DNA of 5,725 nucleotides from Thioalkalivibrio sp. (GCA_018224485.1 JAGTVE010000016.1:1-5725); one strand, 5' to 3'; positions 1-5,338 are shown, counted from the first letter of the stretch. The notes: generated by a model from the letters alone, not told the origin. Program-made: numbers and translations.

Positions 1-1
1 C

Positions 2-382
2 CCCGACGAGCCGGGCTGGATGGTCGGTCTGGTCGGACTGGCCGCGTTCCTCGGACACCTGTACCCGCTGTATTTCCGCTTCCGGGGCGGCAAGGGCGTC
101 GCGACCGCGCTGGGCGTGATCCTGGCCATCAACCCGCTCACCGGGGCGCTGGTGGTCCTCACCTGGCTGCTGGTGGCGGCGATCTTCCGCTACTCCTCCC
201 TGGCCGCTCTGGTCGCCGCGCTGGCCACCCCGGTCTATGTCGCCCTGATCCAGCCAGACCCCTGGCTGGTCACCGCGATCTGCGTGATGGTGGCGTTCCT
301 CTACGTCCGCCACTACGACAACATCCAGCGCCTGATGCAAGGCACCGAGCCCCGCATCGGCAAGAAAAGGCCGGCCGCCTGA
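2..382 (+). CDS. plsY: Glycerol-3-phosphate acyltransferase PlsY, 5'-truncated by the window edge
   Basis: PlsY is an integral inner-membrane enzyme that transfers an acyl group from acyl-phosphate to glycerol-3-phosphate, giving lysophosphatidic acid, the first step of phospholipid synthesis. Only the last 126 codons are present. The reading frame is open from base 2, so the ATG at base 20 is an internal Met and not the start. Visible signatures are the GGKGVAT glycine-rich motif (about residues 29-35 of this fragment) and, near the C-terminus, HYDNIQRL followed by GTEPRIG, both typical of PlsY. Between them are hydrophobic membrane segments rich in Leu, Val and Ala. Full-length family members are about 200 residues, so roughly 75-80 N-terminal residues, including the first Ser/Gly motif, lie outside the window. 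The gene ends in TGA with a basic tail (KKRPAA) and converges on tsaD. Identification is firm. Confidence 0.95.
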   Translation, partial: PDEPGWMVGLVGLAAFLGHLYPLYFRFRGGKGVATALGVILAINPLTGALVVLTWLLVAAIFRYSSLAALVAALATPVYVALIQPDPWLVTAICVMVAFLYVRHYDNIQRLMQGTEPRIGKKRPAA

Positions 383-403
383 GCCTCGCGTCCCGCCCAC
401 CCT

Positions 404-469
404 TGTGGGAGCGACCTCCGGTCGCGATCGGGCCCGGCCAAACCATCGCGGCAGGAAGCCGCTCCCACG
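404..469. repeat. REP doublet (REPIN-like) between convergent plsY and tsaD
   Basis: Two inverted REP-type units face each other. On the + strand GTGGGAGC (405-412) starts a unit whose stem GCGACC (411-416) pairs with GGTCGC (420-425) and which ends GCGAT. On the - strand the same head, seen on + as GCTCCCAC (461-468), starts a unit with stem GCGGC (448-452) / GCCGC (458-462) and the same GCGAT tail. The heads lie outward and the tails inward, about 17 bases apart. The GTGGGAGCG...CGCGAT pattern is the classic extragenic palindrome of gammaproteobacterial genomes, normally mobilised by RAYT (TnpA-REP) transposases. None is encoded here. The location between two gene 3' ends is typical, and the structure may protect or terminate both convergent transcripts. 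The function here is inferred; the repeat structure is directly visible. Confidence 0.85.
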
Positions 470-485
470 AATAACCATCAACCCA

Positions 486-1523
486 TCAACCCAGCTGGCC
501 GGCGGCAGCCTGCCCCAGCCGCAGTTCCGCGAGCGGCCATCGGGCCCGGGCCTGGATCGCCAGTCCTTCATCGAACGCGCCGGCCTGCAGGCGGCGCAGG
601 CCGGCCAGCGCGATCATCGCGCCGTTGTCGGTGCAGAAGGCCGGGCGCGGGAAGAAGACCGGCACCCCCTGCGCCTCGCCCATCGCGTTAAGGCCGGCCC
701 GCAGACGCCGATTCGCGGCGACCCCTCCCGCGACCACCAGCGCGGGGGCGCCGCTGGCCTCCAGCGCACGCCGGGTCTTCTCGACCAGCGTATCGCTGAC
801 CGCCTCCTCGAAGGCACGGGCGATCGCCGCCGGCGAATAGGCCCCCTTCTGCACCGCGGTCAGCACCGCCGTCTTCAGGCCCGAGAAGCTCATGTCCAGG
901 CCCGGGCGGTCCAGCATCGGCCGTGGCAGCCGCAGGCCACCGGCGTCTCCGGTCTCCGCGAGCCGCGACAGCGCCGGCCCGCCCGGATAGCCCAGGCCGA
1001 GCAGCTTCGCGGTCTTGTCGAAGGCCTCCCCGGCGGCGTCGTCGATGCTCTCGCCCAGCAACTCGTAGTCGCCCAGGCCGCGGGCGTGGATCAGCTGCGT
1101 GTGTCCGCCGGAGACCAGCAGCACCAGGAACGGGAAGCGCAGCGAGGCATCGTCCAGCAGCGGCGCCAGCAGGTGCCCCTCCAGGTGATGCACCGCCAGC
1201 GCGGGAATGCCCCAGCCATAGGCCAGCGACCGGGCCACCGACGCGCCGGTCAGCAGCGCGCCGAGCAGGCCAGGGCCGGCGGTGTAGGCCACCGCCGAGA
1301 GCTCCGCGCCGTCGATCCCGGCCTCGTCCAGCACCTCGCGCAGCAGCGGCAGGATCCGCCGCACATGGTCGCGCGACGCCAGCTCCGGCACCACGCCCCC
1401 ATACACCGCGTGAAGATCCACCTGGCTGTGCAGCCGGTGCGCGATCAGCCCTGCCTCGGCATCGACGATCGCGACCCCGGTCTCGTCACAGGAGGTCTCG
1501 ATTCCCAGTACTCGCACACTCAC
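486..1523 (-). CDS. tsaD: tRNA N6-adenosine threonylcarbamoyltransferase TsaD
   Basis: TsaD (formerly Gcp/YgjD) is a cytoplasmic ASKHA-fold enzyme. With TsaB and TsaE it transfers the threonylcarbamoyl group from TC-AMP to A37 of tRNAs that read ANN codons, making t6A. The protein has 345 residues, the normal length. It opens with VLGIETSCDETG (about 5-16). Other motifs are VVPELASRDH (44-53), HHLEGH (112-117) with metal ligands His113 and His117, SGGHTQL (138-144), GESIDDAAGEAFDK (157-170), the nucleotide-binding VAGGVAANRRLR (264-275) and CTDNGAMIA (297-305) with metal ligand Asp299. All expected catalytic positions are intact. The start is GTG at 1523-1521, preceded by GGAG (1533-1530) at a 6-base spacing. 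A second in-frame GTG two codons later (1517) would give the MRVLGIETS start seen in E. coli, but it is badly spaced from that Shine-Dalgarno. It lies downstream of uppP on the same strand across a 179-base gap, so co-transcription is possible but not shown. Confidence 0.98.
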   Translation of the reverse strand: MSVRVLGIETSCDETGVAIVDAEAGLIAHRLHSQVDLHAVYGGVVPELASRDHVRRILPLLREVLDEAGIDGAELSAVAYTAGPGLLGALLTGASVARSLAYGWGIPALAVHHLEGHLLAPLLDDASLRFPFLVLLVSGGHTQLIHARGLGDYELLGESIDDAAGEAFDKTAKLLGLGYPGGPALSRLAETGDAGGLRLPRPMLDRPGLDMSFSGLKTAVLTAVQKGAYSPAAIARAFEEAVSDTLVEKTRRALEASGAPALVVAGGVAANRRLRAGLNAMGEAQGVPVFFPRPAFCTDNGAMIALAGLRRLQAGAFDEGLAIQARARWPLAELRLGQAAAGQLG

Positions 1524-1533
1524 ATCTCACTCC
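1524..1533 (-). promoter_or_regulatory. Ribosome binding site supporting the GTG start of tsaD
   Basis: Reading the - strand, GGAG (1533-1530) is followed by six bases and then GTG (1523-1521). The overlapping ATG at 1525-1523 is out of frame and runs straight into TGA, so it cannot be the start of tsaD. The spacing favours GTG 1523 over the later in-frame GTG at 1517. Confidence 0.6.
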
Positions 1534-1590
1534 GATCCAGATTCCCAATCCAGCTTCATCGCCCCGGGCCACCCCGAAGAATGCGAATGA

Positions 1591-1690
1591 GCCACGGAAG
1601 AACACGGAAACACCCGGACCAAAAACGAAAAACAGCTATTTATCCGCCCTTTGATCCTTTCTTCCGTGTCCATCCGTATTCTTCCGCGGC
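1591..1690. repeat. 100-base inverted-repeat element with 10-base CACGGA periodicity (element A)
   Basis: The left end GCCACGGAAGAACACGG (1591-1607) and the reverse complement of the right end, GCCGCGGAAGAATACGG (1690-1674), match at 15 of 17 positions, giving imperfect terminal inverted repeats around an AT-richer core. Within each arm a CACGGA-like core recurs every 10 bases: starts at 1593, 1603 and 1613 on +, and the complements TCCGTG, TCCGTA and TCCGCG at 1663, 1673 and 1683. The right end sits 12 bases past the uppP stop codon, so the element fills most of the uppP-tsaD gap. Similar CCACGGA-type strings recur in intergenic DNA of many bacteria, as far as I recall. No transposase gene and no clear target-site duplication is visible. 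It resembles a small non-autonomous element, or a structured 3' UTR that could form a long hairpin between uppP and tsaD. Confidence 0.65.
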
Positions 1691-1702
1691 CAGATTTTCT
1701 CC

Positions 1703-2503
1703 TTAGAGAAAGACCCACAGCAGAACGACGCCAAGGATCAACCGGTAGACCACGAAGGGCAGCATTCCGATCCGTTCGATCAGCTTCAGAAACCAGTGCA
1801 CGCTAAGCCAGGCCGCCAACCCGGAGACGATTGCCCCGACCCCGATCTGCAGCCAGTTCACCGTGTCCGGCGGCGCCTGCACCAACTGCAGGGTCTGATA
1901 GCCGCCGGCGAGCGCGATGATCGGAATCGCGAGCAGGAAGGAATACCGCGCGGCCGCCTGGCGCGAGAAGCCGAGCAGCAGCGCGGCAGTCATCGTGATC
2001 CCGGAGCGGGACGTCCCGGGGACCAGTGCCAGCGCCTGCGCGCCACCCACGATCAGGATGTCGCGCCAGCGGATGCTGAATTCGTCGCGGCTGCCGCGGC
2101 CGCGCCAGTCCGCCAGCCACAGCAGCAGCGCGAAGCCGATGGTGGTGGTCGCGATCACCAGTGGCGAACGCAGGTGCGCCTCGATCACCCCCGCGAAGAT
2201 CAGGCCCGCGAGCGCGGCGGGTACCGTGCCGAAGATCACCGCCCAGGCGAGCATCGACTCGGGCGTCGCCCCGTTGCCGCCCACCTGCCGGACCCAGGCG
2301 CGCGTGACCAGGGCCACCTCGTGCCGGAAGTAGGCCACGATCGCGACCAGCGTCCCCACATGGATCGCGACGTCGAAGGCCAGTCCCTGGTCCTCCCAGG
2401 CCGTCAGCACCGGCACCAGGATCAGGTGCGCCGCGCTCGAGATCGGCAGGAACTCCGTTAGGCCCTGCACCAGCGACAGCACCCACACCTGCAACCAGTC
2501 CAT
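1703..2503 (-). CDS. uppP: Undecaprenyl-diphosphate phosphatase UppP (BacA)
   Basis: UppP is a polytopic inner-membrane phosphatase that converts undecaprenyl diphosphate to undecaprenyl phosphate, recycling the lipid carrier for peptidoglycan and other envelope polymers. Overexpression of the family gives bacitracin resistance. The protein has 266 residues, close to the usual 265-275. It shows the first signature QGLTEFLPISSAAHL (13-27), containing the (E/Q)xxxE pair Gln13/Glu17 and the conserved His26. The second is PGTSRSGIT (162-170) with the key Arg166. The rest is a series of hydrophobic helices, including a C-terminal one. The start is ATG at 2503-2501, with AGGGAG (2515-2510) six bases upstream. 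The stop is TAA. The gene is preceded by a long intergenic region, so it probably has its own promoter, and it is followed by element A and tsaD on the same strand. Nothing looks broken; the Ala24-Ala25 variant of the SSTGH motif is within family variation. Confidence 0.98.
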   Translation of the reverse strand: MDWLQVWVLSLVQGLTEFLPISSAAHLILVPVLTAWEDQGLAFDVAIHVGTLVAIVAYFRHEVALVTRAWVRQVGGNGATPESMLAWAVIFGTVPAALAGLIFAGVIEAHLRSPLVIATTTIGFALLLWLADWRGRGSRDEFSIRWRDILIVGGAQALALVPGTSRSGITMTAALLLGFSRQAAARYSFLLAIPIIALAGGYQTLQLVQAPPDTVNWLQIGVGAIVSGLAAWLSVHWFLKLIERIGMLPFVVYRLILGVVLLWVFL

Positions 2504-2592
2504 CCGTTTCTCCCTCTGCTTTGCTCACTACCCGGAACACGAGGATGCCGGCAGCGATAGTATTCGAGACTCTGAAAGATCATTAGGGTCGA

Positions 2593-2796
2593 GCCACGGA
2601 GGGCACGGACATCACGGACAATCAGGCCGGTTCAGCCCCTTTACTGATTATCACCACTGGGCCAACCGTTCGCGCGCGAGGCGCACCCACGCATCGTGCC
2701 CCTGCAGGAGCGCGCCCCGCGCGCGAACAGCGCGGCCCGCGGAGCCTTCGCGATAACCAGGACCCCTATTCAGTGTGTGTCCGTGCCTTCCGTGGC
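2593..2796. mobile_element. MITE-like 204-base element with 19-base terminal inverted repeats (element B)
   Basis: The left terminus GCCACGGAGGGCACGGACA (2593-2611) and the reverse complement of the right terminus, GCCACGGAAGGCACGGACA (2796-2778), agree at 18 of 19 positions. The left arm holds three CACGGA cores at 9-base spacing (2595, 2604, 2613). The right arm holds two on the opposite strand (TCCGTG at 2780 and 2789). Inside, CTGATTATCACC (2644-2655) is matched on the other strand by CTGGTTATCGCG (2760-2749). Further in is a strong inverted repeat at 2668-2684 / 2712-2728, so the whole unit could fold as a long imperfect hairpin. There is no open reading frame of substance. No target-site duplication is obvious at the flanks. 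The termini begin with the same GCCACGGA as element A. A non-autonomous element or its relic is the simplest reading; that it is mobile is inferred, not shown. Confidence 0.5.
2668..2728. repeat. Divergent REP-type doublet nested inside element B
   Basis: The arms GTTCGCGCGCGAGGCGC (2668-2684) and, on the opposite strand, GTTCGCGCGCGGGGCGC (2728-2712) match at 16 of 17 positions across a 27-base centre. The right half, read on +, runs TGCAGGAGCG (2704-2713), then a short GC stem (2710-2714 / 2720-2724), then GCGAA. This follows the head-stem-tail plan of gammaproteobacterial REP sequences. The left half read on - (GTGGGTGCG ... GCGCGAA) follows the same plan. The heads here face inward, the reverse of the doublet at 404-469. 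Assignment to the REP class rests on pattern resemblance only. Confidence 0.4.
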
Positions 2797-2843
2797 GGTA
2801 CCTTCACGCCGAACCTCTTTGTGGCGAGTCCCCTCCCCGCACC

Positions 2844-4049
2844 TCACAAGCGCTCGCGGCGATCCTGAAACGTCCCCTGAGGCAACGCACAGTCACGGCC
2901 GAGCACCATCACCTGGAAACGCTCCCCCATCTCCCCGGGCAGGGTCAGCATGCGGACCTGCTGGGCCAGATGCATGATCTCCTTCGGATCTTCCCTGCCG
3001 GCCACCGACTGTTCGAACAGGGCCGGCAGGCCGGCCCCGAGCAGGAACTCCCCCTGCCCCGCGTAGGCCAGCACATCGAGACCGGCCGTCGCCGCGCCCT
3101 CCGCGACGCCGGTGAAATCCACGCTCGCGGTCAGGTCCATCAGGCCCGGCCAGGCGAGTGGATCGAGGACCAGCTGCTGCCGGTAATACCCCACCAGCGT
3201 GCCGGTGACCCGCTCCGGCGCGTAGAAGGCCGGGCGCGGATAGCCGTAATCGCCGATCCAGATCATACCCTGCTCCAGCCGCTCGGCCACCGCATGCAGC
3301 CAGGGCCCGACGGCCGGCCGCCACTCGGACACATAACCCTCGGGCCACGGTCCGCAGGAATCCTGCAGTTCGCGCACCACGGCATCGAGCGCCGGCGGCG
3401 CCGGCCGATCCCTGAAGACAAGGCCCGTCTCCGCAGTGCCCACACCCCGCTGCCAGACCTTTCCGTCGCGCCACGCGAAGAGCTCCACCGGCATCGCGTC
3501 CAGGACCTCGTTCGCCAGCACCAGCGCGCGGACGGGTTCCTCCGGCAAGCGGTCCAGCCATTCCACGCGCACCATCCGCTCCGACCCCAGCCGGTTGGCG
3601 AGGAATGCCTGCTGGCGCTGGCGCAGATCGGGACTGACCTCGAGGATACGGTAGCGCTGCAGCGACACGCCCGCGGCCTCGAGGCCCATGATCACGTCCG
3701 CCGCCAGCCGCCCGCTGCCGGCACCGAACTCGAGGATCTCGCAGCCCTCGCCCTCCAGCACCGGCGCAAACCACCGCGCGAGGGTGGCCCCGAACAGCGG
3801 CGACAGTTCAGGGGCGGTGACGAAATCGCCCGCGGCCCCCAGCTTGCGCAGCCCGTTCACGTAGTAGCCGAGCCCGGGCGCGTACAGCACCCGCTCCATG
3901 TAGCTCGCGAACGGCAGGAACCCGCCGCCTGCCGCGATCTCCGCACGAACTTGCGCCAGCAGTTCCGATGACAGCGCCAGTGCCTCCGGTTCGGGCGCGG
4001 GACCGGGACCCGTGGGGGGTGCTGTGCTAGATTCCGAAGCCTCGACCAT
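2844..4049 (-). CDS. MidA/NDUFAF7-family class I SAM-dependent methyltransferase
   Basis: The protein has 401 residues and belongs to the COG1565/MidA family, whose mitochondrial member NDUFAF7 dimethylates an arginine of the complex I subunit NDUFS2. The bacterial substrate is not established; the equivalent NADH dehydrogenase subunit is a plausible guess. Signatures are FLPFASYMERVLYAPGLGYY (44-63), GDFVTAPELSPLFG (74-87), the SAM-binding motif I EFGAGSGRLAADV (107-119), the acidic ribose-binding strand ILEVSPDLR (135-143) and NEVLDAMPVEL (180-190). The first 25 or so residues are a Pro/Glu/Ser-rich, probably disordered leader. The ATG at 4049 has no recognisable Shine-Dalgarno, and I find no better in-frame ATG, GTG or TTG before Met51, which lies inside the conserved domain. 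Translation may therefore be leaderless or weak. The gene is divergent from the pteridine reductase, with 23 bases between start codons, so each gene's promoter must overlap the other's coding sequence. The family call is firm; the physiological role is inferred. Confidence 0.92.
   Translation of the reverse strand: MVEASESSTAPPTGPGPAPEPEALALSSELLAQVRAEIAAGGGFLPFASYMERVLYAPGLGYYVNGLRKLGAAGDFVTAPELSPLFGATLARWFAPVLEGEGCEILEFGAGSGRLAADVIMGLEAAGVSLQRYRILEVSPDLRQRQQAFLANRLGSERMVRVEWLDRLPEEPVRALVLANEVLDAMPVELFAWRDGKVWQRGVGTAETGLVFRDRPAPPALDAVVRELQDSCGPWPEGYVSEWRPAVGPWLHAVAERLEQGMIWIGDYGYPRPAFYAPERVTGTLVGYYRQQLVLDPLAWPGLMDLTASVDFTGVAEGAATAGLDVLAYAGQGEFLLGAGLPALFEQSVAGREDPKEIMHLAQQVRMLTLPGEMGERFQVMVLGRDCALPQGTFQDRRERL
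4023..4033 (+). promoter_or_regulatory. Candidate extended -10 promoter for the pteridine reductase
   Basis: TGCTAGATT (4025-4033) fits the extended -10 form TGnTATAAT, with TG plus four of six hexamer positions. It would start transcription near 4040, about 33 bases before the TTG start codon. No TTGACA-like -35 is seen, which extended -10 promoters can do without. It lies within the first codons of the divergent methyltransferase gene. Based on pattern only. Confidence 0.35.
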
Positions 4050-4060
4050 CAGTCTGAACC

Positions 4061-4075
4061 GGAGAGACCCAGTTG
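4061..4075 (+). promoter_or_regulatory. Shine-Dalgarno selecting a TTG start for the pteridine reductase
   Basis: GGAGAG (4061-4066) lies six bases before TTG (4073-4075), an ideal spacing. The next in-frame candidate, GTG at 4091, has no purine-rich site at suitable distance. No in-frame ATG occurs before the nucleotide-binding motif. Confidence 0.75.
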
Positions 4076-4840
4076 GCGCAGAGTAACGCCGTGGCCGACC
4101 ATGGCCCGGGTCGTGAAGTGGCGCTGATCACGGGCGCGGCCCGCAGGATCGGCGCGGAGATCGCGCGGACCCTGCACCGTGCGGGTGTCAGCGTGCTGCT
4201 GCATTATCGCGGCTCAAGGGAGGCCGCCGCCACCCTCGCCGAAGAACTGAACGCGCAGCGCCCGGACAGCGTGCGCCTGCTGCAGGCAGACCTGCTGGAT
4301 TCGCGCACGCTCGAGGACCTCGGGAAGCGCGCGGCGGCCGAGTACGGGCACCTGAACTATCTGGTCAACAACGCCTCGACCTTCTATCCGACGCCGGTCG
4401 GCGAGATCACGGGGGAGCAGTGGGAGGACCTGATGGGATCCAACCTGAAGGCGCCGCTGTTCCTGACCCAGGCCTGCGCCCCGGCATTGCGCGCGACCGG
4501 CGGCGCCGTGGTCAACATCGTCGACATCCATGCGCAGCGGCCACTGAAGGGCTACCCCCTCTACTCCGCTGCAAAGGCCGGCCTCTGGGCGCTGACCCAG
4601 GCCTTTGCGCGCGAACTCGGTCCGGAGATCCGCGTGAACGGCGTCGCGCCTGGCGCGATCCTGATGCCCGAGGCCGAGGCAAACATGTACAGCCACCACG
4701 AGATGGTCGAGCGCACCGCGCTGAAGCGCCAGGGCCAACCGGCCGATGTCGCCCGCACCGTGCTGTTCCTGCTGCGCGAAGCGCCCTACATCACTGGGCA
4801 GGTGATCCCGGTGGACGGCGGCCGCTCGGCGTCGCAGTAG
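4073..4840 (+). CDS. Pteridine reductase (short-chain dehydrogenase/reductase, PTR1/FolM-like)
   Basis: This is a cytoplasmic NADPH-dependent reductase, probably of dihydropterins, as in FolM (dihydromonapterin reductase) or PTR1. The 255-residue protein has a single Rossmann-type SDR domain. The N-terminal nucleotide motif is TGAARRIG (20-27), where the usual third Gly is replaced by Arg in the TGxxxRIG form that marks pteridine reductases. HYRGS (44-48) is expected to bind the NADPH 2'-phosphate. NNAS is at 99-102 and the catalytic set is Asp151, Tyr164 and Lys168 (DIHAQ, then YSAAK). PGAILMPE (193-200) follows the substrate loop, and ITGQVIPVDGG (240-250) is the standard SDR C-terminal motif. 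The start is TTG at 4073 with a good Shine-Dalgarno; the first 14 residues precede the fold. The stop codon lies in an 11-base tandem duplication. Substrate (dihydropteridine versus dihydromonapterin or dihydrofolate) cannot be settled from sequence, so I give no symbol. Confidence 0.9.
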   Translation: MAQSNAVADHGPGREVALITGAARRIGAEIARTLHRAGVSVLLHYRGSREAAATLAEELNAQRPDSVRLLQADLLDSRTLEDLGKRAAAEYGHLNYLVNNASTFYPTPVGEITGEQWEDLMGSNLKAPLFLTQACAPALRATGGAVVNIVDIHAQRPLKGYPLYSAAKAGLWALTQAFARELGPEIRVNGVAPGAILMPEAEANMYSHHEMVERTALKRQGQPADVARTVLFLLREAPYITGQVIPVDGGRSASQ

Positions 4841-4851
4841 TGTCGCAGTAG
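4831..4851 (+). repeat. Tandem duplication of GTCGCAGTAG across the pteridine reductase stop codon
   Basis: GTCGCAGTAG occurs at 4831-4840, ending with the TAG stop, and again at 4842-4851 after one T: an 11-base period with two copies. The second copy is outside the gene and out of frame. It looks like a small slippage duplication at the 3' end. Confidence 0.8.
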
Positions 4852-4874
4852 GGCGGCAACCGACCCGGGTGCGT

Positions 4875-4904
4875 TATGCTGAGAACCAGAGATTACCCTG
4901 GGAG
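4875..4904 (+). promoter_or_regulatory. ubiK leader: possible -10 and start-selecting Shine-Dalgarno
   Basis: GGGAG (4900-4904) sits six bases before ATG 4911 and identifies that codon as the start. TATGCT (4875-4880) matches four of six -10 positions and would start transcription around 4887. No clear -35 is seen. The gap to the preceding gene is only 70 bases and contains no terminator-like hairpin, so read-through from the pteridine reductase is equally possible. Confidence 0.4.
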
Positions 4905-4910
4905 AAAACG

Positions 4911-5186
4911 ATGATCGATTCCAAGAGCTTCGACGACCTCGCCCGCCGCATCACGGAAAGCCTGCCGGAGCCGGTGCGCGCGCTGCGGAAGGACGTGGAA
5001 CGGCAGGTACGCTCCACGCTGCATCAGGGCTTCGAGCGCATGGACCTCGTGACCCGCGAGGACTTCGAGGTCCAGGTCGCGCTGCTCGACCGCACCCGCG
5101 CCCGGCTGCGCGACCTCGAGGCCCGCGTCGCGGCACTCGAAGGCAAGCCCGCCACACCCGACCAGGAAGGCTCCGACATCACCTGA
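4911..5186 (+). CDS. ubiK: Ubiquinone biosynthesis accessory factor UbiK (YqiC/BMFP domain)
   Basis: UbiK is a small cytosolic, membrane-associated protein that works with the lipid-binding factor UbiJ in the soluble complex performing the late steps of aerobic ubiquinone synthesis. The protein has 91 residues. MIDSKSFDDLARRITESLP (1-19) gives an amphipathic N-terminal helix. The central part VRALRKDVERQVRSTLHQGF (22-41) and MDLVTREDFEVQ (44-55) match the YqiC pattern, and LLDRTRARLRDLEARVAALE (58-77) forms a C-terminal coiled coil with leucine heptads. A Pro/Asp/Glu-rich tail ends in TGA. The ATG at 4911 is chosen over an upstream in-frame GTG (4869) because of the Shine-Dalgarno at 4900-4904 and the family's usual MIDxK start. 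The adjacent comM downstream is a neighbour commonly seen in Gammaproteobacteria. Confidence 0.93.
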   Translation: MIDSKSFDDLARRITESLPEPVRALRKDVERQVRSTLHQGFERMDLVTREDFEVQVALLDRTRARLRDLEARVAALEGKPATPDQEGSDIT

Positions 5187-5190
5187 GGCC

Positions 5191-5267
5191 CCCAAAACCC
5201 CTCTCCCCCCCGGTCCCCAGAACCCCCTCTCCCCCTCGGGGGAGAGGGTTGGGGTGAGGGGGGAGGG
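5191..5267. repeat. C-rich/G-rich hairpin repeat with G-quadruplex potential between ubiK and comM
   Basis: CCCTCTCCCCC (5225-5235) pairs perfectly with GGGGGAGAGGG (5238-5248), leaving a tight loop. A second C-rich copy of the left arm, AACCCCTCTCCCCCC (about 5196-5210), lies upstream and could compete for pairing. The right side continues TTGGGGTGAGGGGGGAGGG. On the + strand 5238-5267 this supplies four or more runs of at least three G separated by loops of two or three bases, a canonical G-quadruplex pattern. A string like CCCTCTCCCCCGAGGGGGAG is, as I recall, a widespread intergenic repeat in proteobacteria. There is no T-run after the stem, so it is not a standard intrinsic terminator, although it may attenuate transcription into comM. 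Confidence 0.7.
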
Positions 5268-5338
5268 CGGAGCCACCACCCACGACGAACCCCCCCGGCC
5301 TCCACTGGAACGCAAAGGCGCAAGAACCCAGCAACAAC

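Larger units (their letters stand above)
2504..2843. other. 340-base intergenic region upstream of uppP and downstream of the MidA-family gene
   Basis: No credible gene lies here; the short open frames have no family signature and cross the repeats. The left part (2504-2592) must hold the uppP promoter unless transcription reads through from the methyltransferase gene. A weak -10 candidate on the - strand, TACTAT (2562-2557), would place transcription start about 45 bases before the ATG, but I see no convincing -35 element. The middle (2593-2796) is a MITE-like inverted-repeat element annotated separately. The right part (2797-2843) is unremarkable 3' flank of the methyltransferase gene, with no hairpin plus T-run terminator that I can see. 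Confidence 0.6.

Noticed and set aside
404..469. CRISPR-like repeat or small RNA gene
   Set aside because: There are only two inverted units with no regular spacers; the REP head and tail pattern explains the sequence.
405..1706. Long + strand open frame (433 codons) antisense to tsaD
   Set aside because: It is Arg/Gln/Pro-rich, shows no family motif, runs through the REP doublet and element A, and lies opposite an unmistakable tsaD. It is a GC-rich shadow frame.
1803..2540. Second - strand frame overlapping uppP
   Set aside because: It is Gly/Ala/Arg-rich and non-membrane-like, while the other frame has both UppP signatures and a good ribosome binding site. It is not evidence of a frameshift.
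2586..2803. Target-site duplication flanking element B
   Set aside because: The bases outside the termini (GGTCGA on the left, GGTACC on the right) share only GGT, which is too little to claim.
2775..3971. Long + strand open frame (398 codons) antisense to the methyltransferase gene
   Set aside because: Composition is His/Arg/Gln-rich with no recognisable domain, and the opposite strand carries clear MidA-family motifs throughout.
4869..4910. Upstream GTG start giving UbiK a 14-residue extension
   Set aside because: The ATG at 4911 has a well-placed Shine-Dalgarno and gives the family's normal N-terminus; the extension would cover that site and the likely -10.
5225..5248. Intrinsic terminator after ubiK
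   Set aside because: The stem is strong but is followed by TTGGGGTGAGG rather than a T-run, so I call it a repeat hairpin, not a terminator.
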